The notes under the pieces are model-generated. The model was not told the origin of the DNA, made no database searches, and saw only the letters and a program-made list of their open reading frames with translations. This document shows positions 52,435 to 64,000 of a DNA stretch of 64,000 nucleotides, piece by piece (positions within the stretch are counted from its first letter, which is position 1; each line of letters begins with the position of its first letter). The stretch spans positions 106,418,442 to 106,482,441 of the forward strand of contig CM076197.1 in the NCBI GenBank assembly GCA_038277395.1. The letters run 5' to 3'. A program made the translations under genes and the position numbers. Source of the DNA: Dryocosmus kuriphilus (taxonomy: Eukaryota; Arthropoda; Insecta; Hymenoptera; Cynipidae).

Positions 52435-53138
52435 GTTGCGGCATAGATATAATGCAGTAGATGAGGTAAGGAGCAGTGGTGTGGACAACCAATATATATA
52501 TAGCTAACTACATTTTCGCCTACATTCAGCTTCAGTCAGCTTCAGTCAGCTTCTGCCCTCTACACTGTTCATCGTTTCCATGGCAACGCTTCTATATGAC
52601 GTCACAGAGCCGAGTGCTCAAACCGAACGTCCGAACGTGCCGTGATTTTCTGTTTTGACAAAGATTTCCTTGCTCCCAGTGTCTCGCGGCTCGTCTCCTT
52701 TACGCGACAAAAGAACGCAGCTAGTATGAATGGAGACTTTTTGTTGTTCTAATTCTCAAAAACAACATTTTTGATCACCAACAGATTCTGCGAAATGAAG
52801 TATAAGATCTGCCTTTATTTTATTTAACAAATGAGGTATATCTTAAAGATTGCATACAATTTTATCTTAAAAAACAGAAGATGTTTAATAGTAAGACCGA
52901 AATTTGCTATATGTATAATTCAAAGCAAATTATGCATTACTGTTTGGCGATCCCCCTGAAATGCATAATGCATAATTCAATTCATATGAACCTTTTATTT
53001 GGTTAAATTAGGCATAATATTTAAATCAGTATAGTGTAAATTGAAGGTGATAAAGGAGTAAATTCAAATAAAATGTATTTTTTTGTGTACTTTTTATTCT
53101 GACTATTATAAGTTTACAAGTTCAAGTTTATGTGCATT

Positions 53139-54246
53139 TTTTTGTTTTTTTGGCGAAGGAGGAGGTGGAAGTCCTTTTGACGGACTGCTTGTGGGACTCG
53201 GCCTGACGGCCCCTACCCACTAAAACCACCTCCTCCCCCGGCACTGAGACTATAAGTCCATTGTGCCATACCTCTTTTCCCCATCCCAGACCTCTTGATG
53301 AAACCCAGAATGTAGCCCGCATTTGGCGTTGAAATGTCCCCAAGTTCCATGAAATGATTTCCGAGGACTTCTTGCCGAAGTCCAGCTAGTGCCGGACATT
53401 GGCATAGACTAGAGATGTCTCGTCATCTCTACCGCATTTCCTGCACTCTGTTGTGGGACTAAGTCCCATCTTGTACGTGTGTAAAGGGGCAGACCCTGTG
53501 GTTTCAGAGCCTTAGACCTGTCTGTCTCCCTGTTCAAGGGAGTATCCTTGGAGCCCTTTTTCCTCTTACCTGCATGACGGGCAAGAGGAATTGCTCCAGA
53601 TGAAGTCCGCTGTTCCAACACCCCTTGTGTGGAGCCCTGGCTGCCCGGTAATTCTTTCCTTCGCTACTTGGGAGCCGACCCCTTTGGAGCCGTCCCCTTT
53701 TGGCGATGGGTTAACTAAATAAATAAATAAGGTCCCCTGAGAGGGGCCTCACTTTATTACTTGTGTTTTCTGTGTTCGCCATATTGGGCCCCACGTGAGA
53801 AGCTGAGGATTTAAAGGACTGCTCCCTGCAGAGCCCCGCTTACAGGGAGAGGGTCTGAATACTAAGGGATTCGAGCTGGTATCCCTAAGTCTCCGTTTCG
53901 ACACCTCCTTTAAACTCTGCCATGCCCGTCTCAATTGAGGAGGCAAACCGGAGCATTCAAGGATTTGGTAACCCTGGTGCCATTCAGCTTTCGACACGGC
54001 GATCACCTCTTAGCTTGGGAGCATGAGGACTCGCGCCCTCGATATTCCAGGAGGCTTTGCATTAGCCCCTGGAAGGATCGCTTCTTGGTCAGGGTCCCGC
54101 AGACCAGAGACCCCCAGTTCCCGAGAGCAGCCGTATCTCGCGATACAGTCCCTCTGGTTCACCTACTCTAGGTCCCTAGGTCGCTCGTCCGATTAGACCC
54201 CTAAGCCCTCCCACCAACTACAAGATCATGTGATCCTCAGGGAGGA
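53139..54246 (-). mobile_element. 5'-truncated non-LTR retrotransposon insertion
   Basis: Flanked by an 11-bp duplication TTATGTGCATT (53128-53138 and 54247-54257). The poly(T) side at the left marks the 3' end, so it is minus-oriented. GC-rich relative to the surrounding P-like DNA. The left P-like copy lacks it at the equivalent site (about 23080-23110). Confidence 0.85.
53213..53621 (-). pseudogene. C-terminal part of LINE ORF2 (post-RNase H region)
   Basis: LVPQQSAGNAVEMTRH, then, after a one-base frame change near 53410, SLCQCPALAGLRQEVLGNHF and AGYILGFIKRSG. Cys-rich ECPALA..LR and ILxFIKRSG words are typical of the end of I/R1/LOA-group ORF2. It ends at a TAG at 53213-53215. Confidence 0.6.
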
Positions 54247-55059
54247 TTATGTGCATTATATTAACAGTTTTATTAAACACAGATTTATATTGTATCTATC
54301 AATAATAATATATGTGGATTGTTTCTTGGCTTCAGCAGTGTGGAGAGTATTAAAATAAGCTAAGTTAAACAATATTTTTTGCCTTTATTATATAATAAGA
54401 GAAATTTGATTTTATACTCACGAAACTGAATAAGAATGTTTAATTGGATCTATCGTCAGACTAAAAATAATTCAGAATAAATCTTAAATAAATAGAAATT
54501 ATATAAATCATCTCCACATTGCTTACTGAGCCCTTCCACCAGGAGTATCGTAAATTAAGTATTATTCTCATAAGTCAATTTAATTGCTTTTAATGGTATA
54601 GAGAATGCAGCAAAATATAATTTTTTAAGATGTTGTACGCGAACTAAACGTTAACTGAATGTGTAAAACCAAAGTCTGTATAAATTTCAATGTATAATTT
54701 AGAATTTTAAACGCTTAAAGTTTTTACTAATATTTCAACATTTGATTTTTCAGTTTTGAAATTCTTTTCTGAATTACTACATATATAACTATACGACTGT
54801 ATAAGTTTATGTTAATTTAGGAAATACCCCGTGCGCCAAGGCGAACAATCCGTCGAGAGGGAAAAATGTAAGCCAAATCTGCCTTATAGGTGAAAAAGGT
54901 ATACGTACTATAATTATATACCGTTTGGTTCTCTGCAGGAGCGTTCATTGTTTCACGCTATGCATACACGCCTCACTGCTGCAGTGATCCAAAAGTTGGA
55001 CCAGGTTGTACGTACTTTTTTAACTTGTACGGCGGAAATATCCACGGCTTATTACATAA

Positions 55060-56056
55060 GAAAAAATTTTATTTGATAAAGATATGTTGTGTGACTTACG
55101 AATAACATTACAGCATTTTTTTAAATGTTTTTTTCTGAAAAAATTAAAGCTATTATTATTAAAATATCTTATTTCTACGGTTTTTTTTAATTAAAAAAAA
55201 AATTTGTTGACTTATTCCTGCATTTATACTATTTCAGTGAGACATATGACCATGTGAAAGTATCCGATGTTATACGTAAGGAAAAATGTGATAAATGAAA
55301 TAAATGTTTAGAAATTAACGACTCTGAAGGAATTTTATGAAATATTTAGATCAACATTAGAGTGGCTCGAAAAAAGACTTTTTTTAGTATCGGATTCTAA
55401 TACTGCGGTAAAAGTTGGATTTGACCAACAGTGTTAAGCCTACCAAATTTGAATTTGACCGAATTATATGTTCTCTCCTATGTGTGAATTTTAAAATTCA
55501 AATATTATCAATTTTTAAAAAATTCCTATAGCCCAAAAAAGTATGTTGAATTTTTTAGAAAAAAATTTATTTGATAAAGATATGTTGTATGACTTTCTAA
55601 TAATATTAAAACATTTTTCCTTATGGCTTTTGCTGAAAAAATAAAAGCAATTATTAAAATATCTTATTTATACGTTTTTTTGTTTGTTTTTTTTATTCTT
55701 TTGTTTTCACTTATTCCTGCATTTATACTATTTCAGTGAGACATATGACCCATGTGAACGTATCAGATATTACGTAAGGAAAAATGTGATAAATGAAATA
55801 AATGTTTGGAAATCAACTACTTTGAAGGAATTTTATGAAATACTTAAATCAACATTAGAGTGGATCGAAAAAAGACTTTTTTTAGAATCGGTTTCTAATA
55901 CTGGGTAATAGTTGTATTTGACCAACAGTGTTAAGCCTACCAAATTTGAATTTGATCGAATAATATGTTCTGTCTTATGTGTGAATTTGAAAATTCAAGT
56001 ATTATCAATTTTTAAAAAATTTCTATAAGCCAAAAAAGTATGTTGAGTTTTTTAGC
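55060..56056. repeat. ~498-bp tandem duplication in the right P-like copy
   Basis: Two units (about 55060-55557 and 55558-56056) share TTTGATAAAGATATGTTGT, CATTTATACTATTTCAGTGA and AACAGTGTTAAGCCTACCAA. The left P-like copy has only one equivalent unit (about 21540-22010, inverted), so the duplication is specific to this copy. Confidence 0.85.
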
Positions 56057-59000
56057 TACAGTTTTTAAAAGTAAATAATAATATGATATTAGAAATTTAA
56101 AAAAATATGTGTTCGAGTGAGCACTGTTTAAAAATGTGAAAGAAAATTTTCTTGCATGTTTAATTTTCTTTTTTTAATGTACAGTCAACACAATCTTCCT
56201 TAAAATACCTTGAATTTTGAGGGCTTGCTACTTTTGGGCACATACAACTTTTACCCACCATTAGAATGAATTAATCCACTACTCCAAAAAAGTGTTTTTT
56301 TAACCAACTCTAATTAATAGTATTTATTAAGTATTGCCCTTAGGTTCTTGAAACCATGAACCAAAATAAGGCACTACATTTCTCCTTGCGTCTTTGGCTG
56401 AAAAATAAAATGTATTAGCATGTACACATACACACACACGCAAACGCACGCACGCGCGCGCACACACACACAAAATGCATTCACATTTACGAACAGTATG
56501 AGTGTATAAATTATTGTGTTTTAGAGCGATGACTGTAAAAACATAAGTTATAAAATTTATTAGTAATATTTTTCCTCGGAATAAACATTAAACACTAATG
56601 CATGCATCAGTTTAAAAACCTGATGCATGAATGCACTTACTCATACATTAGGTTTCTTAACTTTCGTGGTGGTTTACAGTCTGCTGTTTCTGCATTTTCT
56701 TTCCGTGTAGTCGCTCTTGCCGTCCTTTTAGCAGCATTTGCTTTCAGTTTCGACTGCTTTGCAGAGATTGCCTTACTATTGTCGATACTGCAAAGACGAT
56801 GTATTTTTGCAGTGAATAAGGCTCTCAGAGCATAGAGCCTGTGATCATGACAAGGATCAGATTCAGAGAACCATTCAGGGTACATTTGGCCCGTGTTGCA
56901 AATCGCCTTATTCACAAGACATGTGAGAATGCCATATTTGTGACGTTCTGTAGTTACGCGAAGTTCGAATGTGAGCAAATTTGCGCTGTCACGATTTCGC
57001 GAAATTTCTCCGAAGGCTGCTTCAAAAGAGTCGCTTTGTAATTCGATCTTGACTCGTACTCTCTTGATTCTATGTAGGACTCATTTTCAGCTCATAGTGC
57101 TTCTGGAGGCTTCAGAAGTTGATCGAAGCAAAGACCACATTGCCACTTCTTCGTGGCTGTGTGGGCACTCCAACCGGCAAAGTAGGTTAAAGAACTCCCT
57201 TCATATGTGCCACTGTACGCTTGAAAAGGCATTTCTGTCTCAGAGGAATGGAGTAATTCTTTAACTTGTTTGTTGAAAAGAGTGGAGCCAAGATCAGTGA
57301 AGCCATTGTGACATGTGTCATCAAAACGGGTAACATCTCCGTCGTCATTCCGGTCGCCGTCATTGTCACTGTCGTCGTCACCTTCAATGTCAGTGTCTAT
57401 CTCATTACCTGAATCTTCGTCACAATTTGTCTTTTGATCAATGACCGTGCCATCTTCAATAAAACGTTCTGTTTCTTCAACATATGCAATAGCAAGGACT
57501 GCAGCCACTTGATGCTCGTTGCTTTTCTCAAGCTGTGCTTTGAATGCCGTCATTTCGGCCTCAGATATTGCTTGATGAGGATCTTCCTCTTCAACAGAGA
57601 CGTTGCCTCTGGTTGAGCAAGCAATATTGTGCCTAATTGCGAGCATGTGACGTAGGATCAGGCGAACCATGCGAGGTGAAGGATTTTTATTGAAACCGTC
57701 CCGTCCTCTCAATCTGGAGAAAAGTGTCTCTACGGAATCCTGGCTGCACAACGTTGTGCACAAGGGGAATTTCGTTTCCTTGTACAGTTGTAGAATTCCG
57801 CGAATCGTCATTTCGAGTTCTAAAAAGGAAGGTAAACTCTTCATTTTCTTATTTTTTGCATCAACGACTTTCAAAGTCGGTGCCCAAGTAAGAAAATCTT
57901 CGAGTACCTTATAATAGGCTCTGGACGTTCTGGAGATAAAGCACACTTTAGCGGATTTTTGTCATAAAGTCTGAAACTATTGCCAGAATCAGTCACACGG
58001 TTGAGTTCAAGAATGCAATCACCTGATTCTTCAAGCGTGTCGGATTTAGCAAGCTTTTTAGAATAAGCTTCTTTTAATGCCTTACCCATTTGACCACCAA
58101 CGATTTGCAAGGATCGCCGACAACTCATTTTTTGAAATGAGTTTTGGAAACATGTGGACCTCTTTGATGTGACCTAAGTTGCAGGACAACTCACATTGTC
58201 GGTCTTCTTCCCAAACGCTTTTCATGTCCGAAAAACACAGTTTCTTGCCCTTCATGTATAGTATTCCATATTTACGAAGAGCAATGACCAAGTTTTTCAC
58301 TTCATGCAGAAAATCATGAATGAAAATGATCCTTTTACCTTTGTAAGTGAAAGTATAGGGTTCTCCGTTGTTACTTGTAAAAGTTTATAGCATTTCAAGT
58401 TAGGAGAACCTTGATCGCAAACTGTCATTCGGACATCTGCGCCAACTTTGTGGGCTTTATTGATCATTATATGTAACAAAGACACAATATCTTTGCCACT
58501 TACACATAGCTGTGCGCAAAAAAAAATCCACCTACAATTCGCCATCGGTAGCTGCGGGATGCAAACCATTCAAAGTAAAAAAAAAACGTGATTAGCACGT
58601 TTTTGAGTTCTACCTAATGACCCAAGGTCTTCAAAGCCTTCTACTACTTCATGCTTGGCTGAATATTCTTCCAGTTCCTTTGTTGCCATTTCATCAAATT
58701 TAACAATGCAACAACGTGCTTCTGGAGGATAAGCGCGTAATAAAATTTCTAAATCTTCAAATTGCGTCTCGATAAACCCAGGAATAATATCCTGAAAAGA
58801 AATTTTCTTTTCAACATTTCTGCTATGAGGTAATTGCAGCCCGCTTTGCCTAAGTCTTTCATAGCATGATGCTGAAAAGTAATGAATTTTCATTGCTAAA
58901 AGCCATTGCTCATCTGTGTAAGGTACTTTAGAGTTATCAGGTCTAAACTGTAACTCTATCATTGTTTTCCTTATCGGATGAGAAGAATCTAACGATTCTA

Positions 59001-59659
59001 AAATTGACTTGATATTTGGTTCTTCCGAAGAGTCAGATAATTTTTCATTACTAGCAATAGTTTTCCTTTTAATATCTGATAACTCATACTCCACCTTCCC
59101 TAACATTGAGCGCAATCTATTTACTTCTTGTTTCAATCGCATTTCATTATCTTCTATAACGAATTCGTCCAACACCTCTTCTTCTTGTAGCACATTTTCT
59201 GCTTCATAAGGAAGAGTAGTTGCTGGTGGCGAAGGAATGCTAATTGTTATCACCTCTTCCTCTATAGCAGTACCTGTTTGAATTTCAGACAGATCTTTTA
59301 AAGGCGAAGGATGATGAAAGTCTACGTCTACTTTTGATGATGCAGTTACCGTCACCGCTCTATTACTATTATACACTCTTACCGCTTTCATAAGATCAGA
59401 ATTTAAATTGCAGGAAGTGTCTACTTCTCTGTAATCCACAGGTTCCACGGAATCGGAAAGGATCAGCCTTTCATGCTCGTGGGTAGAAAAGTGCTCACTA
59501 CAAAAGTGTGCATTGCAGATCATAATTCTCCAGGGGATGTTATCTAGATCAATTCCTACAAAGCAAACGAACAATTTTGTTGTGCTTTGAGGAGGACTGT
59601 CTTTCTTATGAATAAAAAAATAAAAAAATTGGACAATTATTTTTTTGTGCGTGTCCAAA

Positions 59660-62470
59660 TTTGGTCGTCTTAATTGTTAGAGTTTAAATTTCTAAATTTT
59701 TACAAATTTGACTACTAGAGTTAAATTGTGGATTTTGAAGATGATTTTATTTTTTAATCTTAAATTTTAATTTTTTTTTTCATTTTTAATTCAACAATTA
59801 AAAATTTAAGACTTGAGAAATAACATTTTTAGATTCAAGATTTCAATACTGTACAATCATAAGTTAGCGGCTTTGGAAATAAAACCGTTTTAAACTTAGG
59901 AATTCAAACTTATAAAGCATTTTCAATTATAAACATAAGGATCACAGCGCCAAAAAAGTTCAAAAAAGGGGAATTTTTTCCACAAAAAAAAAGCGGAAGA
60001 ATAGGGGAAGGATCATACACTTTTTTTAAAATTTATAAAAGAAGAAACAATATTTTTATAAGACATGACGTGATTAAAATTAAAAATACTTTACGTTGGA
60101 GAGCCTAAAATAGTTACCATACTAAAAATATTTAACCTTCACATATTCAGCGTAAAAATATTTTTCTTTAAAGTTTTACTTAAATTGTAAATACTTAGTT
60201 CTGTTGGAAATCTATCAAATAAACATTTGTAATTTTTTTATTCCTAAGTTTTATAAATAAATTTAAGATTGCTAAGCACACGTAAACAGATTTGAAATTC
60301 GAGTGCCTTATAAGTTTGGACGTTTCATTTTCAGTTATTCAGGTCAGAGCATTGAAACTTGCAGTGAAAATAACAATAAATTTATTTTTTGATCGTAAAT
60401 CTCTTTAGTTCTATAAAAAAAATCTATATAATTTTTAAATTTTTGAAATATTCAAGATGTAAAATTTTTAAATTTTAAAATTATGTACTTTTTGATACTT
60501 AATTATAATTTATTATAGTTTATTTTTTATTCACATCATTTTAAAATACCAACAGTTTTTGAATGTTGGACAATTTCAAATCAAAAGTAAAAATTAGGCA
60601 ATTTCAAAAGTAAAGATTCTGAAGTTATTAATGGTAAATATTAATTCTTCAAAGTGGAACACTTTAAAATTTAAGTGTGTCAAAATTTCAATTATATATT
60701 GGACAAACAATCGTTTTGAATAAATAATTAGCATATTGAGATGTATACTTTTTTAAAAATTGAAAAATTTTAACGACAAATTAAAAATGTAGAAATAGGC
60801 AAAATTAAAATTGTAATCCAAAATTTAAATTCAAATATATTAGAGCTTTTAGTTTAAAATACCCTACCAGAACAAAATGTCAGCCAAAAATTTCAGAGCA
60901 AATTCAATCATTTCTAAGTCATTATTTGATATATTTTGTGTTCAGAGAATGTTTGGTCCCTTTTAGGGTTATTAACATCGTTTTATGGCGGTTCTAATTC
61001 AGCAATAGGAAAATATCCTTTAATAAATTTCACAAATTACGCAAAAAAAGTTTAAAAATTATAAATAAAGAAATAAAAACTAATTCATTGAAAATTTTTA
61101 ATTTAAATAAAATAAATAATAGATAAAAAGTGGGTAACTTTATTAAAAAACTGAGGTTTTATTTCTTCTAATTAACTATTTATACAAAATACAGGTAAAC
61201 CTTAGTCGAAAATAACTGGCTCTGACACTTCTTAGACATTCTCCAGTAATTTTGTTTCGACATGGTATAATACAATTATCTGAAATTGTTGAATTTCGAA
61301 AGTTTTTAATTTTTAATTGTTCAAAACTTCAAATTGAACTCATTAAAAATTGAATAATTTCATGCGATATTAAGTTGGTGATTTTTTCAAAGATTGAAAA
61401 GGTATTTTTATTAAAAATTTTTTAAATCCTGACCATGAACTAAATTTACGGTAATTTCGCTTTCGTATTTCTGGTCTCAAAAAAGTCTCAGTTATTTCTC
61501 CGTTTGCCCGCTTTGCCGGTCCAAAGGGCTACTGAATTAAAAACAAAAGAATGAGGAACATTTTTTAAGTAGCAAAAGTGGAAGTTCGTTTTAGGTTTTG
61601 CGAGACAATATTGTTGTAGACATGATGCTGCCTAAAGGAGTTACGTTGGTTTGAAAATTTGAAAAAATCCATTCAAAAATTTTTTTTAATCTAATAAATC
61701 ATTTTTTTTAACTTTAGGCATATAAAAAAGAGCAACATTCAAAAAATATTTTATTAAATTTTCATTCAAACATTTGGAAAACTCAGCCGGTGGGAAATGG
61801 TTTCCAGAAACCGACAAAAAAAAATGTTTTTATGGTGGTCAGGATAACTCAGATAGCTTTATTTGAAATTAAAAAAAAATTCTATTAGTAGATAAGTATA
61901 GCTCGTGATTAAATGAAGGTTTTTTTCGATTACAAATAATTTTACAAGGTTTGCATATCTATGGCTGTGCGTAGCGTAAATTGTACCGAAAATTGTACTG
62001 TTTTGCATACAACTCTGCCAAAAATTTAAATGTCAATTTTTTAAAAATCCTTCCTTCAATCAGGAGCTATACTTATCTATCAACAGAAAAAAATTTGGTT
62101 TTTTATTTTCACATAAAGCTATCATGAGTTATCTTGATCACCAAGAGGACACTTTTTTTTAGGGGTCTCCGGAAACCAGGTTCCACCGGCTGATTTTTTT
62201 AGTTTTTTTAATGAAAATTTTGCAATATATTGTTCAAATGTTCCTCTTTTATGTGCTTAAAATTTTGAATAAAATAATTTATTTTTTAAATAAAAAAATA
62301 CAGAAAGTATGTTTTTTTTAACTTTGAAAACCCATGTAACCCTTAAAAACTGGCATGATTGACCTTCTTTCATATACAATTCTACTAACTAAAAAAGTAC
62401 AAATTGTCTCTAAAATTTCAAGCTTACAGGCACTAAAGATAATATTTTTTGTCACTTACCTGATTTTTCA
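59660..62470. other. Large AT-rich intron of the P-like gene
   Basis: Separates the two halves of the THAP domain coding region. Apart from the foldback at 61676-62290, no coding or RNA feature is seen. Confidence 0.5.
61676..62290. repeat. Inverted repeat inside the P-like intron
   Basis: Arms at about 61676-61925 and 62040-62290 share CAGCCGGTGG, GGTTTCCAGAAACC-like words and TAGATAAGTATAGCTC in inverse. Divergence is moderate, so it is an older foldback or MITE. Confidence 0.7.
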
Positions 62471-63019
62471 ATCCATCAAGTAAACTTGTTCGTCCCTTTT
62501 TTTGGGAAACTTAACAGCACAACACCTTCATCACTTCTTCGATTTGTGCAACCTCTATAAGCACAACAATTTACAAGGCGTGACTTTGATGGTGCCATTT
62601 TATTTTTTCTTAAACCCAAACACACGATAAAACCACAAATAAGTTGTGAATATTTAAAATCGCAATAAACTTTGCTCAAAATGATCAGTTTACCTTGAAG
62701 TAACAACAGTGTCAGTCTTGAGACAATAATGCAATAATGCTTTCAAAACAAATGAAAATCTAGATCTGCGCACGTGCCCAATGTGCGAATCGGCACCGGC
62801 GTTTGAATTTTCCTTAAAAATTGCATGCAGAAAGCCCGCGAGAGCGAAAAGGACAGACCGTTCTCCTTCTTTTAACTCTTGTGTTCTTTCTGCATTTAAT
62901 TTGCTGCTAAACTAAAATTTTACAATTCCTAGGACGCAAAATTTGGCCAGTTTCGAGAAAAACATCTTTAAAAAATTTGTCGCCCGGCTGCTAGTGTTGA
63001 AAAATAATTATCTTACTTA

Positions 63020-63092
63020 GTTTGCTAGCTCAGGTGGTATAGCGCTTTTAGTTTCTAGAAAGAAGGTTGTAGGCTCGATTCTCACTGTCTCT
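63020..63092 (+). tRNA. tRNA-like sequence (pseudo-tRNA or SINE head)
   Basis: Box A TAGCTCAGGTGG (63026-63037) and box B-like GGCTCGATTCT (63072-63082) are spaced as in a tRNA. A 5-bp stem with an 8-nt loop lies at the anticodon arm position. The acceptor stem is not convincing and box B departs from the consensus (GGTTCGA), so a functional tRNA is unlikely. Confidence 0.45.
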
Positions 63093-63483
63093 ACTTTTTG
63101 CAGTTTTTTTTGTTTTTTATTTATTAAAATATTATTAAATTCAATTTTCTTCTATTTTTTCGATTTTACAAAAATCAACATGTTAAATTTTTTTTCAACA
63201 AAAAACTCGGTTTTTTCAGACTTTTTTCGCAAACAAATCTATATTCTACGAAAATGATTAATATCATCAAATTTTTTGAATTTTGTTCATATGTTAAAAT
63301 GAGAATATGAGCGAATAATTTTACTTTCAATCAGACATATTTTTGTATAATGTCTGAATAATTTAAAATAAGAATGGAAACGCAGTATTATGAAATAAAA
63401 AATGTAAATGTAAAGTAGTAAATAATTAAGCACATTAATAATATTTAACAATAAACATTATAATAAATAAATAAATAAGCGCA

Positions 63484-63556
63484 TACAGCGAGTTTCGAAC
63501 CTGGAACCTTCCGACTACTAACTCAGAACATTACCGTGTGAGCTAGACAATCAGTT
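63484..63556 (-). tRNA. tRNA-like sequence, inverted partner
   Basis: Minus strand: box A TAGCTCACACGG (63534-63545) and a canonical box B GGTTCGAAACT (63491-63501), with a TCTGA/TCGGA anticodon-type stem. It is a better match than its partner, but the 8-nt loop is atypical and no CCA end or acceptor stem is evident. Confidence 0.45.
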
Positions 63557-63655
63557 ATGATATAAAGTTTTTAACCGTATACGCCTGGGACTTTTTAAAG
63601 CTGTTTTTCTCGAAGTTGGCCAAATATTGCGTCCTAAGAATTTTACAATTTCATC

Positions 63656-64000
63656 CAAAAAAAAACCTACTACCTGGAAAAAGAAATAAAGTAAAAATTT
63701 TTTTTTCGAAAAAATTCAAATTTATTTTTCACCTTCATTTTCAAGAGATTTAAAAATTCCAACATCTTCTTACATTATTCAGTATATGTGTTCAAATATA
63801 AATTCTAAAACTGTATTTTATAGAGTTGCACAATTTTGAATTAATTAAAATTATTTATAACGCTCTACCTGTTTAAAACGGTTAATTGTAAGGCAAAAGT
63901 GTAAAAAGAAAAAAAAGTATTTTCTTGGTTCAAATTTACTGAAAAATATTTTACAGAAACTTTTTTTTTTATAAATAATAAATTTCTTTTTAAAGGAACT
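63656..64000. other. AT-rich right edge
   Basis: Nothing recognisable apart from homopolymer A and T runs. Confidence 0.5.

Larger units (their letters stand above)
56511..62598 (-). pseudogene. P-element/THAP9-like transposase, multiply disrupted
   Basis: Exon near 62598: MAPSKSRLVNCCAYRGCTNR, the start of a C2CH THAP DNA-binding domain, with LLSFPKK before an A7 run (62497-62503) where the frame is lost. The next block, from about 59564, carries the rest of the THAP domain (IPWRIMICNAHFCSEHF), a coiled-coil region and P-type core words: CCIVKFDEMATKELEEY, VEGFEDLG, RTQKRANHV, VCDQGSPNLKCYKLL. The C-terminal half has LFSRLRGRDGFNKNPSPRM, AGWSAHTATKKWQCGLC, CNTGQMYPEWFSESDP and a basic PPRKLRNLMY tail. 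A tiny last exon is 56511-56532. Damage: stop at 58570-58572, frame changes near 58355, 58130 and 57920, stop at 57092-57094 with a shift near 57065. Confidence 0.82.
52442..62750 (-). mobile_element. Large P-like (THAP9-type) transposon, right copy
   Basis: The 3' end CATAGATATAATGCAGTAGA starts at 52442 and matches the inverse end of the left P-like copy. The 5' end beyond the THAP exon (62598) could not be found, so the right border is approximate. It contains a decayed transposase gene, a LINE insertion (53139-54246), a ~498-bp tandem duplication (55060-56056), and a 2.8-kb intron with its own foldback. A 10-bp AGCTTCAGTC tandem (52528-52555) lies near the 3' end. Confidence 0.75.
62925..63655. 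repeat. Inverted pair with tRNA-like heads
   Basis: Outer arms (62925-62980 and 63590-63655) share TTTTACAATT, AGGACGCAA, TTTGGCCA and TTCGAGAAAAACA in inverse. Each arm is followed inwards by a tRNA-like region. This is either one foldback element or two inverted copies of one tRNA-derived family. Confidence 0.7.

Noticed and set aside
20119..57060. A giant ~37-kb transposon bounded by 4-kb inverted repeats
   Set aside because: The arms are the 3' parts of two independent P-like copies. The left copy has its own two ends and a private 7-bp duplication, so no single giant element is needed.
63020..63092. Functional tRNA gene
   Set aside because: Box B is non-consensus, the anticodon loop is 8 nt and no proper acceptor stem pairs, so it is annotated only as tRNA-like.

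Overview
The window is eukaryotic nuclear DNA, AT-rich, with short introns in host genes and a very heavy load of transposable elements. An insect is the best reading. The partial beta-tubulin has the C-terminal tail style of Drosophila beta1-tubulin (betaTub56D), the PP2A catalytic subunit is complete at 309 codons over six exons, and the retroelement ORF1 resembles those of hymenopteran genomes. A TE-rich wasp is plausible, but the species cannot be fixed from sequence alone.

Three host genes sit in the first third. The 3' end of a beta1-tubulin gene runs off the left edge (1-422, +). A complete mitochondrial carrier of the SLC25A16 (Graves disease carrier) type occupies 1978-10202 (+) in seven exons, with a 6-kb hAT-like element inside intron 1 and one GC-AG intron. 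A complete PP2A catalytic subunit gene (mts) lies at 14703-18463 (-), convergent with the carrier.

From about 18.7 kb to the right edge almost everything is mobile DNA, much of it nested. In order: a foldback element with two small MITEs; a 4.05-kb internally deleted P-like element (20119-24165); a 5.74-kb Mutator-like element (25370-31109) with roughly 1-kb terminal inverted repeats and a 9-bp target duplication, encoding the C-terminal part of a transposase joined to a ubiquitin-specific-protease-like domain; a Penelope-like retroelement with RT and GIY-YIG domains (about 31253-33990); a broken unidentified gene (34047-35159); a 4.2-kb long-TIR element with a decayed zinc-finger protein gene (35853-40091); a decayed PIF/Harbinger transposase (40328-41908); several foldback elements and MITEs with readable target duplications (42432-48901); a non-LTR element that has lost nearly all of ORF2 (49496-51454); and a long, decayed P/THAP9-like element from 52442 to at least 62598 carrying its own LINE insertion. 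The right end holds a foldback pair with tRNA-like promoter regions.

The two P-like copies lie in opposite orientation with their 3' ends facing each other, which creates about 4 kb of inverted repeats spaced 28 kb apart. The most unusual item is the Mutator-like element whose single gene ends in a complete-looking USP Cys box, paired CxC knuckles and His box, restored by one intron. Almost all other TE genes here carry stops or frameshifts.
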